Positions 24,740 to 33,927 are shown, numbered from the stretch's first letter. The stretch: 64,000 bases of DNA from Actinomadura montaniterrae (GCF_008923365.1 NZ_WBMR01000009.1:35614-99613), one strand, 5' to 3'. Program-made: numbers and translations. The notes: generated from the letters alone by a model not told the origin.

Positions 24740-25674
24740 CGCAGCGCGGCTCCTTCGGGAAGGCCGATGAGGTCGAGTTCGTCGCGGCGGGGCAGACCCT
24801 CCCAGTCGCCGCGCGTCAGCACCGCGAAGGCGCCGACGGTGTGGGCGCGGCGCAGGCGGGCCTCGGCGTCGAGGCCGTCCAGCAGGCCGGACAGGTACCC
24901 GGCGACGAACCCGTCACCGGCGCCGATCGAGTCGACGGGGTTGACGCGATGGGCGGGCACGGTACGCGTTCCGTCCGCGGTGTAGGAGCGGGCCTCGTCG
25001 CCGTTCTTGACGACGACCTCGGTGACGCCGCCGTCCAGCAGCCGTGCGGCGATGCTTTCCGGTGGACCGGATCCGAGCAGGGCCAGTTCGTCGGGGGACG
25101 CGATGACGTGGTCGGCGCCGGCGGCGAGCGGGGCGAGCGCCTCGGCGGCCGCCTCCCGGGTCCATAGCCGCGGCCGGTGGTTGAGGTCGAGGCTGATCTG
25201 CGCGTTCCGGGAGCGGGCGAGGCGGCACAGCGCGGTCACGGCGTCCCGGCAGGACGCGCCGAGCGCCGGGGTGATCCCGGTGACGTGCACGATCCGCGGC
25301 TCGAACGGCAGCGCCTCCACGTCGTCCGGGCAGAGCCGGGACCCGGCGGAGCCGGCCCGCAGGTACTGGACGCGGGTGACGTCCGGCAGCCGCTGCTCGA
25401 ACATGATCACGCCGGTGGGCGCGGTGCCGTCGCGGCGGACGGCCGAGACGTCAACGCCCTCGGCGCCCAGCGTGCGGGTGACGAGGTGTCCAGCCTCGTC
25501 GGTTCCGACGCGCCCGGCCCAGGCGGCGGTGTGGCCGAGCCGGCTCAGGCCGATCGCGACGTTGCTCTCGGCCCCGGCGATGCTGGTGGTGAAGCCGGAG
25601 CCGAGCCGGATCGGGCCCGTGGCGCGCAGCGCCATCATCGCCTCCCCGGCGGTGAGGACGTCCACCCGGGTCAC
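24736..25674 (-). CDS. PfkB-family sugar kinase, 2-keto-3-deoxy-aldonate kinase-like
   Basis: A 312-residue ribokinase-fold enzyme. GGAxxNVA-type substrate motif appears as SIAGAESNVAIGLSRLG (about 31-47), and the anion hole with catalytic Asp is NPVDSIGAGDGFVAGYL (about 247-263). It phosphorylates a sugar acid hydroxyl with ATP; the neighbourhood points to 2-keto-3-deoxy-galactonate or gluconate, giving the substrate of the adjacent aldolase. GTG at 25674 overlaps the aldolase stop (GTGA), so translation is coupled. Confidence 0.88.
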   Translation of the reverse strand: MTRVDVLTAGEAMMALRATGPIRLGSGFTTSIAGAESNVAIGLSRLGHTAAWAGRVGTDEAGHLVTRTLGAEGVDVSAVRRDGTAPTGVIMFEQRLPDVTRVQYLRAGSAGSRLCPDDVEALPFEPRIVHVTGITPALGASCRDAVTALCRLARSRNAQISLDLNHRPRLWTREAAAEALAPLAAGADHVIASPDELALLGSGPPESIAARLLDGGVTEVVVKNGDEARSYTADGTRTVPAHRVNPVDSIGAGDGFVAGYLSGLLDGLDAEARLRRAHTVGAFAVLTRGDWEGLPRRDELDLIGLPEGAALR

Positions 25675-26366
25675 GCGGGCCCGCCCGGCGCGGCCGTGAC
25701 GGCGAGGAACGCGCGGGCGCGGCGGCGCAGTCCTTCGAGGTCGCCGCCTCGGGGCGCGTCCCCGCACAGGGGCGAGCCGACGCCGACCGCGACGGCGCCG
25801 CGCCGCAGGTACTCGGCGGCCTCCGCCTCCCCCACGCCGCCGACCGGGACGAACGGGACGTCCGGGAACGGGTCGCGCAGCGCGGTGAGGTAGCCGGGGC
25901 CGTGCGCGCTCGCCGGGAACAGCTTGACGGCGGTCGCGCCGGCGGCGACGGCCGCGGCCGCCTCGGTCGGGGTGAGCGCCCCGGCGAGGACGGGGAGGCC
26001 GAGCCGCAGCGCCTCGTCGACGCCCGCGCCGAGCGCCGGCGTGACGGCGTATTCGGCGCCCGCGTCGCGGGCGCGGCGCGCGTCGTCCGCGGTCAGCACG
26101 GTGCCCGCGCCGATCCGCGCGGCGCCGGCGGTCCTGCCCGCGACCTCCTCGATCACGCCCAGGGCGCCGGCGCCGCTCAGCGACACCTCGATCAGCGTGA
26201 CGCCCTCCTCCGCGAGGGTCAGGACGGTGCGGGCGGCCGCCGCCGGGTCCGGGCCCCGGACGATGGCGACCAGCCGGCGCCGCTCCAGTTCTTCGGCGAT
26301 CGTGCCCGCCGTGTTCGCCGTGTTCGCCGTGTTCGCCGTGTTCGCCGTGTTCGCCGTGTTCACCAT
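25671..26366 (-). CDS. KDPG/KDPGal-type aldolase (Eda/DgoA family)
   Basis: A 231-residue class I aldolase. The Schiff-base lysine is Lys148 in ATAVKLFPAS, the catalytic Glu is Glu60 in TLIEVSL, and the phosphate loop is VPVGGVG. It cleaves a 2-keto-3-deoxy-6-phospho sugar acid to pyruvate and glyceraldehyde 3-phosphate. The N-terminus is odd: residues 3-20 are a run of Asn-Thr-Ala triplets encoded by a 9-bp tandem repeat, absent from typical family members, which start near EELERRRLVAIVR. ATG at 26366 overlaps the end of dgoD by seven bases; a start at GTG 26363 is also possible. Confidence 0.9.
   Translation of the reverse strand: MVNTANTANTANTANTANTAGTIAEELERRRLVAIVRGPDPAAAARTVLTLAEEGVTLIEVSLSGAGALGVIEEVAGRTAGAARIGAGTVLTADDARRARDAGAEYAVTPALGAGVDEALRLGLPVLAGALTPTEAAAAVAAGATAVKLFPASAHGPGYLTALRDPFPDVPFVPVGGVGEAEAAEYLRRGAVAVGVGSPLCGDAPRGGDLEGLRRRARAFLAVTAAPGGPA
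26302..26364. repeat. 9-bp tandem repeat (GTGTTCGCC), seven units, five exact
   Basis: Exact units begin at 26311, 26320, 26329, 26338 and 26347; 26302 (GTGCCCGCC) and 26356 (GTGTTCACC) are one-base variants. The array encodes the Asn-Thr-Ala run at the very start of the aldolase gene and could change length by slippage without breaking the frame. Confidence 0.95.
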
Positions 26367-27505
26367 TCCGCGTGCCCTCCGTCCGGGTGCCGCCAGACCG
26401 GCGGGCGCCACCGGTGCCCGGTCCGGTCGGCGCGGCGCACCTCGTCCTCGTCGATCTCTATGCCCAGGCCCGGCGCGTCCCAGCGCTCGATCGAGCCGTC
26501 CACGAACGCGAACGGCGACCGGTCGGCCAGGTAGTCGAGCACCTCGGCGCCGTGGTTGTAGTGGATGCCGATGCTCTGCTCCTGGATCAGGAAGTTCGGC
26601 GTCGCGAACGCCACCTGCAGGCTCGCGGCGAGCGACAGCGGGCCGAGCGGGCAGTGCGGGGCGAACAGCGCCCCGTACACCTCGGCCAGCGACGCGATCC
26701 GCCGCACCTCGGAGATCCCGCCGGCGTGCGACAGGTCGGGCTGGACGACCGCGACGCCGGCCTGCAGCGCGGGCAGGAACTCGGCGCGGGAGAACAGCCG
26801 CTCGCCGCACGCGATCGGGGTGGTGGTGGACGCGACGACGTCCGCGAGCCGGTGCGTGTGCTCCGGCAGCACCGGCTCCTCCACGAACAGCGGGCGGTAC
26901 GGCTCCAGCAGGGGGATCAGCCGCCGCGCGGCGGGCACCGTGATACGGCCGTGGAAGTCGACGGCGAAGTCGGCCTCGTCCCCGATCGCCTCCCGGACGG
27001 TCGCGGCCCGCCGCACGATCGCGTCGATCTGCGCGGGCGGCGGCAGCGCCGCGGCCCGCCCGGAGGCGTTGATCTTCACGGCGGTCAGCCCGGCGGCGAT
27101 CTGCGCGGCGGCCTCGTCGCCCACCTCGCCCGGTTCGTCGCCGCCGATCCAGCCGTACACCCGGACGCGGTCGCGGACCGCGCCGCCGAGCAGCTGGTGC
27201 ACCGGGACGCCGAGCGAGCGGCCGAGGATGTCCCACAGCGCCTGGTCGAGCCCGGCGACCGCGCTGGACAGCACCGGGCCGCCCCGGTAGAACGCCGCCT
27301 TGGTCATGGTCTGCCAGAGGTCCTCGACGCGGCGCGGGTCGGCGCCGAGCAGCAGGTCCGCCAGCTCGTGGACGGCGGCGCGGACCGTGTCGGCCCGGCC
27401 CTCCACGACCGGCTCGCCCCATCCGACGAGCCCGTCGTCGGTCTCCACCCGGCAGAACAGCCAGCGCGGCGGGACGAGGAACGTCTCCACTCTCGTGATC
27501 TTCAT
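26360..27505 (-). CDS. dgoD: D-galactonate dehydratase-type enzyme, enolase superfamily (DgoD)
   Basis: A 381-residue enolase-superfamily dehydratase with near-perfect match to the E. coli DgoD active-site pattern. Mg2+ ligands are Asp183 (DFHGR), Glu209 (EEPVL) and Glu235 (CGERLFSR); acid/base residues are His185 and His284 (APHCPLGP). LSHAGGISE and EQSIGIHYN are also DgoD-like. It converts galactonate to 2-keto-3-deoxygalactonate. ATG at 27505 overlaps the stop of the SDR gene. In the mandelate-racemase family close relatives can use other aldonates, so the exact epimer is inferred. Confidence 0.92.
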   Translation of the reverse strand: MKITRVETFLVPPRWLFCRVETDDGLVGWGEPVVEGRADTVRAAVHELADLLLGADPRRVEDLWQTMTKAAFYRGGPVLSSAVAGLDQALWDILGRSLGVPVHQLLGGAVRDRVRVYGWIGGDEPGEVGDEAAAQIAAGLTAVKINASGRAAALPPPAQIDAIVRRAATVREAIGDEADFAVDFHGRITVPAARRLIPLLEPYRPLFVEEPVLPEHTHRLADVVASTTTPIACGERLFSRAEFLPALQAGVAVVQPDLSHAGGISEVRRIASLAEVYGALFAPHCPLGPLSLAASLQVAFATPNFLIQEQSIGIHYNHGAEVLDYLADRSPFAFVDGSIERWDAPGLGIEIDEDEVRRADRTGHRWRPPVWRHPDGGHAEW

Positions 27506-28251
27506 GCGGATCCCTTGGTGATGCTCCAGCCCCCGTCCACCGGCAGCGAGACGCCGGTGACGAACGAGGCGTCCGGGCCGGCGAGGAACGCGATCGCCGC
27601 CGCGACCTCCTCCGGGCGGCCGAGGCGCCCCGCCGCGGTCTCGGCGGCGCTGCGCCGCCGGTCGGCCTCGCCGATCCCGTCCCACTGCGCGGTGAGGACC
27701 GGGCCGGGCAGCACCGCGTTCACCCGGACGCCCGGCCCGTACTCGGCGGCGAGCTGCCGGGTCAGCCCGGTCAGCCCGGCCTTGGCGGCGGCGTACGCCG
27801 GGCGTCCCGGCAGCCCGAACGCGGCGTGCACGGACGACACGATCACGACGGAGGCGCGGTCGCTGGCGCGCAGGTCGGGGAGGGTCGCGCGGACGCCGAG
27901 GAAGGTCCCGGTGAGGGTGACGTCGAGCTGGCCCCGCCAGGATTCGAGGGTGATCTCGTCGGCCGCGCCGGGCTCGTAGCGCAGGGCGTTCGACACCAGG
28001 ACGTCCACCGGCCCGAGTCCGGCGCGGCAGGCGGCGACGGCGCGGTCCCAGCCGGCGGGGTCGCTCACGTCGCAGCGCAGGCCGAGGACGGCCGCGCCGC
28101 TTGCGGACAGCTCGGCGGCCACGTCGTCGACCTGCGCGGACACGTCGAGCAGCGCGACCGCGTACCCGTCGGCGGCGAGCCGGCGGGCGGTGGCCGCGCC
28201 GATCCCCTGCGCGGCGCCGGTGACGACGGCGACCGGTCGTCTCGCGGTCAC
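27502..28251 (-). CDS. SDR-family oxidoreductase, probable sugar 1-dehydrogenase
   Basis: A 249-residue classical short-chain dehydrogenase. The cofactor motif is TGAAQGIG (about 11-18), Asp in CDVSD contacts the adenine, the catalytic Ser is in VSSVHAAFG and the YxxxK pair is in PAYAAAKAG. The Asp at the end of strand 2 (VALLDVS) suggests NAD rather than NADP. In this operon its likely reaction is oxidation of the imported aldose at C1 to an aldonolactone, the substrate of the SMP-30 lactonase. GTG at 28251 overlaps the epimerase-like stop. Confidence 0.88.
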   Translation of the reverse strand: MTARRPVAVVTGAAQGIGAATARRLAADGYAVALLDVSAQVDDVAAELSASGAAVLGLRCDVSDPAGWDRAVAACRAGLGPVDVLVSNALRYEPGAADEITLESWRGQLDVTLTGTFLGVRATLPDLRASDRASVVIVSSVHAAFGLPGRPAYAAAKAGLTGLTRQLAAEYGPGVRVNAVLPGPVLTAQWDGIGEADRRRSAAETAAGRLGRPEEVAAAIAFLAGPDASFVTGVSLPVDGGWSITKGSA

Positions 28252-29222
28252 GGCGTCTCCCCTCTCTCGCCGGCCCGTTCCACCGTCACCCGGATGCCGA
28301 GCGCGGTGGACGCGCCGGGCGCGAGCGTCTCCCACGGGCCGAGCGCCTCGCACTCGACGATCCGGGCGGGCGGCGCCAGCCCGCCGAGGTGCTCCAGCGG
28401 ACGGTCGAGGGGATGCTCCATCCACACCTCGGCGCGCGAGCCGCCGTCGGGGTACGGGGCGTCGTCGTGGACGTCGAACTCCATGGTCAGGCGGTGCCCG
28501 GCCCGCGTGTAGGCCAGCCGCCCGGCGGCGTGGGGGAAGCCGAGCTTGCCGACGGCGTCCTGCGCCGGGACCTCGACGGTGTCCGGGCGCGGACGCGTCC
28601 AGCCGGGCGCGGCCGTGCCGACCGCGAGCTCCACCGGTGCGCGGAAGCCCGGCCCCACCGCGACATGGACTGTTCCACCACCGGGGTACTGGGCGACGTT
28701 CCACACCGCCCACCGCACGGGCCCGGACGACGCGTTGACGGCCGAAACACGCAGGTCGTAGCCGCTTTCCCCGGCGCGCAGCCGGATCTCGCGGCGCAGC
28801 CGCAGCCCGGTGCGCGGATCGTGCTCGCTCTCCAGCACCAGCGCCGCGTCCCCGGAGCCCGTGCGCACCTCGCGCGTGTACGGGCCCGAGTCGAGCACCG
28901 GGTCGGGCGGCCCGGCCCACTCCCCCGCCGACGACCAGCCCTGCGGCGCGGGCCAGGTCTTGTCGCCGCCGTAGTTGTGCCAGTTCGCCATCGGCCCCGA
29001 GGTCGGTTCCGGCCGGTGCCCGCCGATGGGGTGCAGCCGGTCGTCCAGCAGCGCCGGATTGCGCCACAGCAGTTCCTCACCGTCGTGGACGAGGCTCAGC
29101 AGGCGCCCGCCCAGCGCCGGGACGCCCCCGAGCCGCAGCGTCCCGTTGCCGAGCCACACCACCTCGTACGGGCCGGACGTGTCGCTCTCGACGCGCACGG
29201 CTTCTTCCACACCGGCCGTCAC
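28248..29222 (-). CDS. DUF4380-like, aldose-epimerase-fold protein
   Basis: A 324-residue beta-sandwich protein. LGGRLLSLVHDGEELLWRNP (about 37-57) is the galactose-mutarotase-type N-terminal strand set, and NWHNYGGDKTWPAPQGW (about 80-96) is a stretch I associate with DUF4380. Such folds bind pyranoses and may interconvert anomers or have a carbohydrate-binding role. Position between the zinc dehydrogenase and the SDR supports a mutarotase role before C1 oxidation. GTG at 29222 overlaps the stop of the dehydrogenase. Fold assignment is moderate. Confidence 0.72.
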   Translation of the reverse strand: MTAGVEEAVRVESDTSGPYEVVWLGNGTLRLGGVPALGGRLLSLVHDGEELLWRNPALLDDRLHPIGGHRPEPTSGPMANWHNYGGDKTWPAPQGWSSAGEWAGPPDPVLDSGPYTREVRTGSGDAALVLESEHDPRTGLRLRREIRLRAGESGYDLRVSAVNASSGPVRWAVWNVAQYPGGGTVHVAVGPGFRAPVELAVGTAAPGWTRPRPDTVEVPAQDAVGKLGFPHAAGRLAYTRAGHRLTMEFDVHDDAPYPDGGSRAEVWMEHPLDRPLEHLGGLAPPARIVECEALGPWETLAPGASTALGIRVTVERAGERGETP

Positions 29223-30328
29223 TGCGCCGCGTCCGGGACGAGCACGACCTTGCCCTTGCTCGTGCCGGCGGCCAGGGCGTACGCCTCGTCGGCCCGCGAC
29301 AGCGGGAAGACGTCGCTGACGGCCTTCTCCGGCCGCAGCCTCCAGCCGACGAGGTTGCGCGCCAGCTCGCTCATCGCCGGCAGCGACGTCACCCAGGACG
29401 CGTGGATGGTGAGCTGCTTGTGCAGCAGCGTGTCCGAGACCTCGGTGCACAGGTCGCCGCCCTCGCCGACGAGCGAGACGTGGCCCCACTCGGCCGCCGC
29501 CTCCAGGGCGAGGCTGCGGCCCGGGCGCGTCCCCGAGCAGTCGATCGTCACGCCCGCGCCGCCGCGTCCGGTGAGGTCGGCGACCGCTTCGGCGGTGCCG
29601 TCGCCCGCGGGCAGGGTCGTGTCGAACACGCCGAGCGTCCCGGCCCAGTCGCGGCGCGCCTCGGACGGCTCGACGCCGATCACCTTCCGGGCGCCCATGC
29701 CGCGTCCGATCATCCCGGCGGCGAGCCCGACCGGGCCGAGCCCGACCACCAGCAGGTCGGTGTCGCCGCTGACCCCGGCGCGGCGCAGCCCCTCGTAGGC
29801 GGTGCCGAACCCGCAGGCGATCAGCGCGCCGTCCACGTAGGACAGCTCGTCCGGCAGCGGCACGCACGTCCGCTCCTCGGCGAGCAGGTACGGGGCGTGC
29901 CCGCCGTCGCGCTGCCACCCGTAGGACTCGCGGCCGGAGCCGCAGCTGATGTAGTGGCCGCGGCGGCAGTTGTCGCAGAGCCCGCAGCCCACGATGTGGT
30001 ACACGATCACGCGGTCGCCCACCCCGAAGCGCCGCACGCCCGGCCCGGCCGCCACGATCCGGCCGGACGGCTCGTGCCCCGCGATCACCCCCCGGTAGGC
30101 GGGGCCGTCCACGCCGCGGTAGCCCTTGTAGCCGCGGTAGATGTAGCCGATGTCGCTGCCGCAGATCCCGGACGCGCCGACCTCGATCAGCACCTGCCCG
30201 TGGCCGGGTTCCGGCACGCCGAACTCGCGCAGCACCGCCGTCGAGTCCCCGGGCAGGAACACGCCCTCCATCCGCCCGGGCGTCCCCTCGGCCCCCGCGG
30301 GCCGCGTCGTCGAAGTCACGGTCACCAC
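29219..30328 (-). CDS. Zinc-dependent medium-chain alcohol/polyol dehydrogenase
   Basis: A 369-residue MDR enzyme. Catalytic zinc ligands are seen in GICGSDIGY (Cys) and GHEPSGRIV (His, Glu); the structural zinc cysteines are in CGLCDNCRRGHYISC. The cofactor-binding domain has VVGLGPVGLAAG and an EPSE end of strand 2, favouring NAD. It may oxidise a polyol or secondary hydroxyl so that related sugars or alditols enter the pathway. GTG 30328 is used; the conserved core begins near MEGVFLPG, so a shorter start is possible. It follows the permease gene by nine bases. Confidence 0.88.
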   Translation of the reverse strand: MVTVTSTTRPAGAEGTPGRMEGVFLPGDSTAVLREFGVPEPGHGQVLIEVGASGICGSDIGYIYRGYKGYRGVDGPAYRGVIAGHEPSGRIVAAGPGVRRFGVGDRVIVYHIVGCGLCDNCRRGHYISCGSGRESYGWQRDGGHAPYLLAEERTCVPLPDELSYVDGALIACGFGTAYEGLRRAGVSGDTDLLVVGLGPVGLAAGMIGRGMGARKVIGVEPSEARRDWAGTLGVFDTTLPAGDGTAEAVADLTGRGGAGVTIDCSGTRPGRSLALEAAAEWGHVSLVGEGGDLCTEVSDTLLHKQLTIHASWVTSLPAMSELARNLVGWRLRPEKAVSDVFPLSRADEAYALAAGTSKGKVVLVPDAAQ

Positions 30329-30337
30329 CGCCCCCTC

Positions 30338-31360
30338 TCAGGCCGCCGCGCCGGCGCGTCCGCGCCGCGCGACCACCACGTTGATCAGTACCGCGCCGAC
30401 GATGATCACGCCGCGCACCACGTTCTGCAGGAAGGAGTCCACCCCGAGCAGCACCAGCCCGTTGCCGATCACGGTGATGAACACGACGCCGAGCAGGGTG
30501 CCGAGCATCCCGCCGCGGCCCCCGGACAGCGCCGTCCCGCCGATCACGACGGCCGCGATCACGTCGAACTCCAGGCCGGACGCCGCGCCGCCGCTGCCGG
30601 AGCCGAGCCGGGCCGCCAGCAGGATCCCGGTGATCGCCGACAGCAGGCCGGTCGTGGCGAACAGCAGCACCCGGATCCGGGTGAGGTTGATGCCCGCGAG
30701 CCGCGCCGCGCCCGCGTTGCCGCCGATCGTGTAGACCGACCGCCCGTACGCGGTGAACCGGGCGATGTAGGCGAACACCCCGAACAGCACCAGCATCACG
30801 ATCGCCGACGTCGGGATCCCGGCGACGTCCCCGCCGAGCACGTCGAACACGCCGCTGTCCGGCAGCGTCACCGGCAGCGCGTCGGTGAGGTACAGCCCGA
30901 GTCCGCCGAGGATGCTCCACAGGCCGAGCGTCGTGATGAACGACGGCACGTCGAACACCGCGCGCAGCCAGCCCGCGATCGCGCCCCACACCACGCCGAG
31001 CAGCAGGGTCACCACGATCGCGCCGCCGACGCCGAGCCCCCACTCGGTGGCGCCCTTGGCGACCAGCACCGAGGAGAACGCCGTCGCCGGGCCGATGCTG
31101 ATGTCGATCTCCCCGGCGATGATGACCAGCGTGACGCCCCACGCGGCGATGCCGACGGTCGCGGCGTCCCGCAGGATGCCGAGCTGGTTGTGCACCGACA
31201 GGAACCCCGCGGCCGACGCGCCGAGCGCCACGTACAGCGCGACGATCGCGACCAGCAGGCCGATCTCGTTCAGCTGGTGCGACCGGCCGTTCAGCAGGCG
31301 GCCCGCCACGCCCGCGATGCGCGTCCCGCCGGGCGGCGGGACGGTCCGAGTGGTGGTCAT
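30338..31360 (-). CDS. Sugar ABC transporter permease (RbsC-like)
   Basis: A 340-residue inner-membrane permease with about eight to ten hydrophobic segments. Family hallmarks are GEIDISIGPATAFSSVLVA (about 74-92) and VVIGGTALSGGRGGMLGTLL (about 278-297). It forms the sugar-conducting dimer with the neighbouring ATPase and binding protein. ATG at 31360 has GAGGAG about six bases upstream. Confidence 0.92.
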   Translation of the reverse strand: MTTTRTVPPPGGTRIAGVAGRLLNGRSHQLNEIGLLVAIVALYVALGASAAGFLSVHNQLGILRDAATVGIAAWGVTLVIIAGEIDISIGPATAFSSVLVAKGATEWGLGVGGAIVVTLLLGVVWGAIAGWLRAVFDVPSFITTLGLWSILGGLGLYLTDALPVTLPDSGVFDVLGGDVAGIPTSAIVMLVLFGVFAYIARFTAYGRSVYTIGGNAGAARLAGINLTRIRVLLFATTGLLSAITGILLAARLGSGSGGAASGLEFDVIAAVVIGGTALSGGRGGMLGTLLGVVFITVIGNGLVLLGVDSFLQNVVRGVIIVGAVLINVVVARRGRAGAAA

Positions 31361-31390
31361 GGTCTCTCCTCGTCTCTCAGGGCGGGTTGC

Positions 31391-32887
31391 TCAGGCCGCC
31401 ATCGCGGCGGACAGCACGGCGTCGACGGTCACCGCGTCGCCGGTGAACTCGGCGGCGACCGTCCCGCCGCGCAGCGCGATCACGCGGTCGCACACCAGCG
31501 GCAGCTCCTCCAGCTCGCCGGACACGAACAGCACGGCGGCGCCCCGGCCGGCCAGCTCCCGGACCAGCCGGTAGATGCCCTCCTTGGCCTCCACGTCCAC
31601 GCCGCGGGTCGGCTCGTCGAGCAGCAGGATCCGGCTGCCCGCGTGCAGCCACCGGCCGATCACGGCCTTCTGCTGGTTGCCGCCGCTCAGCGCGGCGATC
31701 GGGGTGCGGGCGGACGCGGTCGCGATCGACAGCCGCTCGATCAGCCCGCGCGCGGCCCGGTCGACCTTCGCCGGCAGCACGGACGTGCCGCTGCTCACCG
31801 CCCCGAAGTCCGACATCACCATGTTCTCCCCGACGCCGAGCAGCGGGACGATCGCCTCGCTCTTGCGGTCCTCCGGCGTCAGCCCGACGCCGCGGCGCTT
31901 CATCCCGGCCGCGGTCACCCGCCGCACCTCCCGGCCGTCCACCCGGACGGTCCCGGCGGCGGCCGGCTCGAACCCGGCGATCGCCCGCAGGATCTCGGTG
32001 CGGCCCGAACCCATCAGCCCGGCCAGCCCGAGGATCTCGCCCGGGTACAGGTCGAAGGACACGTCGGCGACCTTCGGCGGGACGCTCAGCCCCGACACCG
32101 ACAGCAGCGGCGTGGCGTCGCGGTCCACGGCGCGGGCGCGCGGCCGGACCGCCGCCTCGTACGCCGAGCCGAGCATCATCGCGACGGCGTCCTCGGTGGA
32201 CGTGGCCGCCATGTCGACGGTCCCGACGACCTCGCCGTTCCGCATGATCGTCGCGGTGCGGGCGATCCGCCGGATCTCGTCCAGCCGGTGGCTGACGTAG
32301 ATCACCGCGACGCCGCTCTCCGCGATCCGCCGGACCGCCTCCAGGACGGTCTCGACCTCCGCCGCGGCGAGCGCGCTGGTCGGCTCGTCCAGGATCAGCA
32401 GCCGCGGCTCGCGGCGCACCGCCCGGCAGATCTCCACGAGCTGCTGCTCGGCCAGCGGCAGCGCGCCGACCTGCGCGTCCGGCGCGATGTCCAGGCCGAG
32501 CCGGTCGAAGATCTCGCGGGCCGCGCGGCGCATCGCGGGATGGTCGACCCGGCCCGCCGCCGACCGCGGCCACGCGCCGAGGAACAGGTTCTCCGCCGCC
32601 GTCATCCCCGGCACCAGGCTGAGCTCCTGGTGGACGGTCCGCACCCCGAGCTCGTTCGCGCGCCGGACGCCGCCGTCGCCGAGCGGGGCGCCGCCGATCT
32701 CGACCGTGCCCGCGTCGGCGCGCTCGACCCCGGACAGCACCTTGATCAGGGTGGACTTCCCGGCGCCGTTGCGGCCGAGGAGCGCGCGGACCTCGCCCGC
32801 CGCGATCTCCAGGTCCGCCCCGGTCAGCGCCCGGACGCCCGGGTAGTGCTTGGTGACGTCGGCGACGCGTACCAGCGGGGTGCTCAT
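31391..32887 (-). CDS. Sugar ABC transporter ATP-binding protein (RbsA-like, two NBDs)
   Basis: A 498-residue fusion of two nucleotide-binding domains. NBD1 has Walker A GRNGAGKST (about 37-45) and Walker B LLILDEPTSAL; NBD2 starts with the degenerate GLMGSGRTE P-loop typical of this family, has the signature LSGGNQQK and Walker B ILLLDEPTRGVD. ATG at 32887, preceded by GAGGAG, is preferred over the upstream in-frame start at 32920. It energises uptake of the sugar bound by the lipoprotein encoded upstream. Confidence 0.93.
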   Translation of the reverse strand: MSTPLVRVADVTKHYPGVRALTGADLEIAAGEVRALLGRNGAGKSTLIKVLSGVERADAGTVEIGGAPLGDGGVRRANELGVRTVHQELSLVPGMTAAENLFLGAWPRSAAGRVDHPAMRRAAREIFDRLGLDIAPDAQVGALPLAEQQLVEICRAVRREPRLLILDEPTSALAAAEVETVLEAVRRIAESGVAVIYVSHRLDEIRRIARTATIMRNGEVVGTVDMAATSTEDAVAMMLGSAYEAAVRPRARAVDRDATPLLSVSGLSVPPKVADVSFDLYPGEILGLAGLMGSGRTEILRAIAGFEPAAAGTVRVDGREVRRVTAAGMKRRGVGLTPEDRKSEAIVPLLGVGENMVMSDFGAVSSGTSVLPAKVDRAARGLIERLSIATASARTPIAALSGGNQQKAVIGRWLHAGSRILLLDEPTRGVDVEAKEGIYRLVRELAGRGAAVLFVSGELEELPLVCDRVIALRGGTVAAEFTGDAVTVDAVLSAAMAA

Positions 32888-32906
32888 GCCGCTCCTCTTC
32901 TCGGGG

Positions 32907-33893
32907 TTACGGGATGCCATCGGAGTGCTCCTGGAGCCAGCGCGTCCCGTCCTTGGCGCCGAGGTAGCGGTCGATCGGGGCGGGGACGACGAACCGGTCG
33001 CTCGGCCGGCCCGCCAGCACGTCCCGCGCGGCCTGGCCGGCGAGCCGCCCGACCTTGATGCCGGAGATGTCGGCGACGCCCTTCAGGACCCGTCCGTCCT
33101 GCAGCTTCTTGGCGGCCTCGACCGACATGTCGCCGCCGAACACGGCGGTCCTGCCGGTCTTCCCGCGCGCCTCGACGGCCTTGACCGCGCCGAGCATCTG
33201 CGACCCGGCCTCGCCGTAGAACGCGTCGATGTCGGGGTGGGCGGTGAGGAGCTGCTCGCCCCGCTCGACCGCCTCGTCCAGCGCGAGGCCCTGCTGGTTC
33301 GCCACGATCCTCGCGCCCGGCACCTGCGCCTTCAGCGCCTTCTCGAAGCCCTGCCGGCGCTGGATGCAGACCTCGAACTGCTCGCAGTTGATCACGCCGA
33401 CCTTCGGGGCGCGCTTGCCGGCGGCCAGGAAGTAGGCGGCCATCTGCTCGCCGCTGACCCGGCCGAACTCGGCGGGGTCGCCGAGGACGAACGACGTCAC
33501 GTACTTGCGCGCCTGCGCGTCCTCGATGCAGGTGTTGTAGCAGATCACCGGCACGCCGCTCTCCTTGGCGAGGCGCAGCGCCGGGATCGACGCCGTCGCC
33601 GAGGCCGGGGACACGATGAGCGCGTCGACCTTCGCCGAGCTCATCGTGTTGATGAACGAGCTCTCCTTGGCCGGGTCGGACTGGATGTTGGTCTGGACGA
33701 GCTGCGGATCGTCGTCCCCATGGCCGAGCGTCGAGCGCAGCCCCCGCTCCACGCCCGCGTAGTAGCCCTCGGCGTTCAGGTAGACGACGCCGATGCGCCC
33801 GTGCTCGCCCACCCTGCCGCAGGCCGCGGTGACCGCCAGGACCGCCACGACGGCCATGAGCACGGCCGCCAGACGGCGCTTGGCATGCTTCAT
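32907..33893 (-). CDS. Sugar ABC transporter substrate-binding lipoprotein (RbsB-like)
   Basis: A 328-residue periplasmic-binding-protein type I fold. The signal MKHAKRRLAAVLMAVVAVLA ends in VTAACGR, a lipobox with Cys at about residue 25. ligand-domain landmarks include DALIVSPASATASIPAL, PVICYNTCIEDAQARKYV and PDIDAFYGEAG. First gene of the sugar operon, so its abundance would be highest. Substrate is probably a pentose, hexose or galactose-like sugar, judged from downstream catabolic genes only. Confidence 0.9.
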   Translation of the reverse strand: MKHAKRRLAAVLMAVVAVLAVTAACGRVGEHGRIGVVYLNAEGYYAGVERGLRSTLGHGDDDPQLVQTNIQSDPAKESSFINTMSSAKVDALIVSPASATASIPALRLAKESGVPVICYNTCIEDAQARKYVTSFVLGDPAEFGRVSGEQMAAYFLAAGKRAPKVGVINCEQFEVCIQRRQGFEKALKAQVPGARIVANQQGLALDEAVERGEQLLTAHPDIDAFYGEAGSQMLGAVKAVEARGKTGRTAVFGGDMSVEAAKKLQDGRVLKGVADISGIKVGRLAGQAARDVLAGRPSDRFVVPAPIDRYLGAKDGTRWLQEHSDGIP

Positions 33894-33927
33894 CGACGTA
33901 CTCCTCGTTCCGGCAACCTGCTGACCT

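Noticed and set aside
26302..26364. Possible CRISPR or REP-type repeat
   Set aside because: Uninterrupted 9-bp units within a coding region; a simple tandem repeat.
29402..33058. Open plus-strand frame of over 1200 codons
   Set aside because: It is antisense to four well-recognised genes (dehydrogenase, permease, ATPase, binding protein), and its composition (runs of Arg, Asp, His, Gln) is that of a GC-rich shadow frame.
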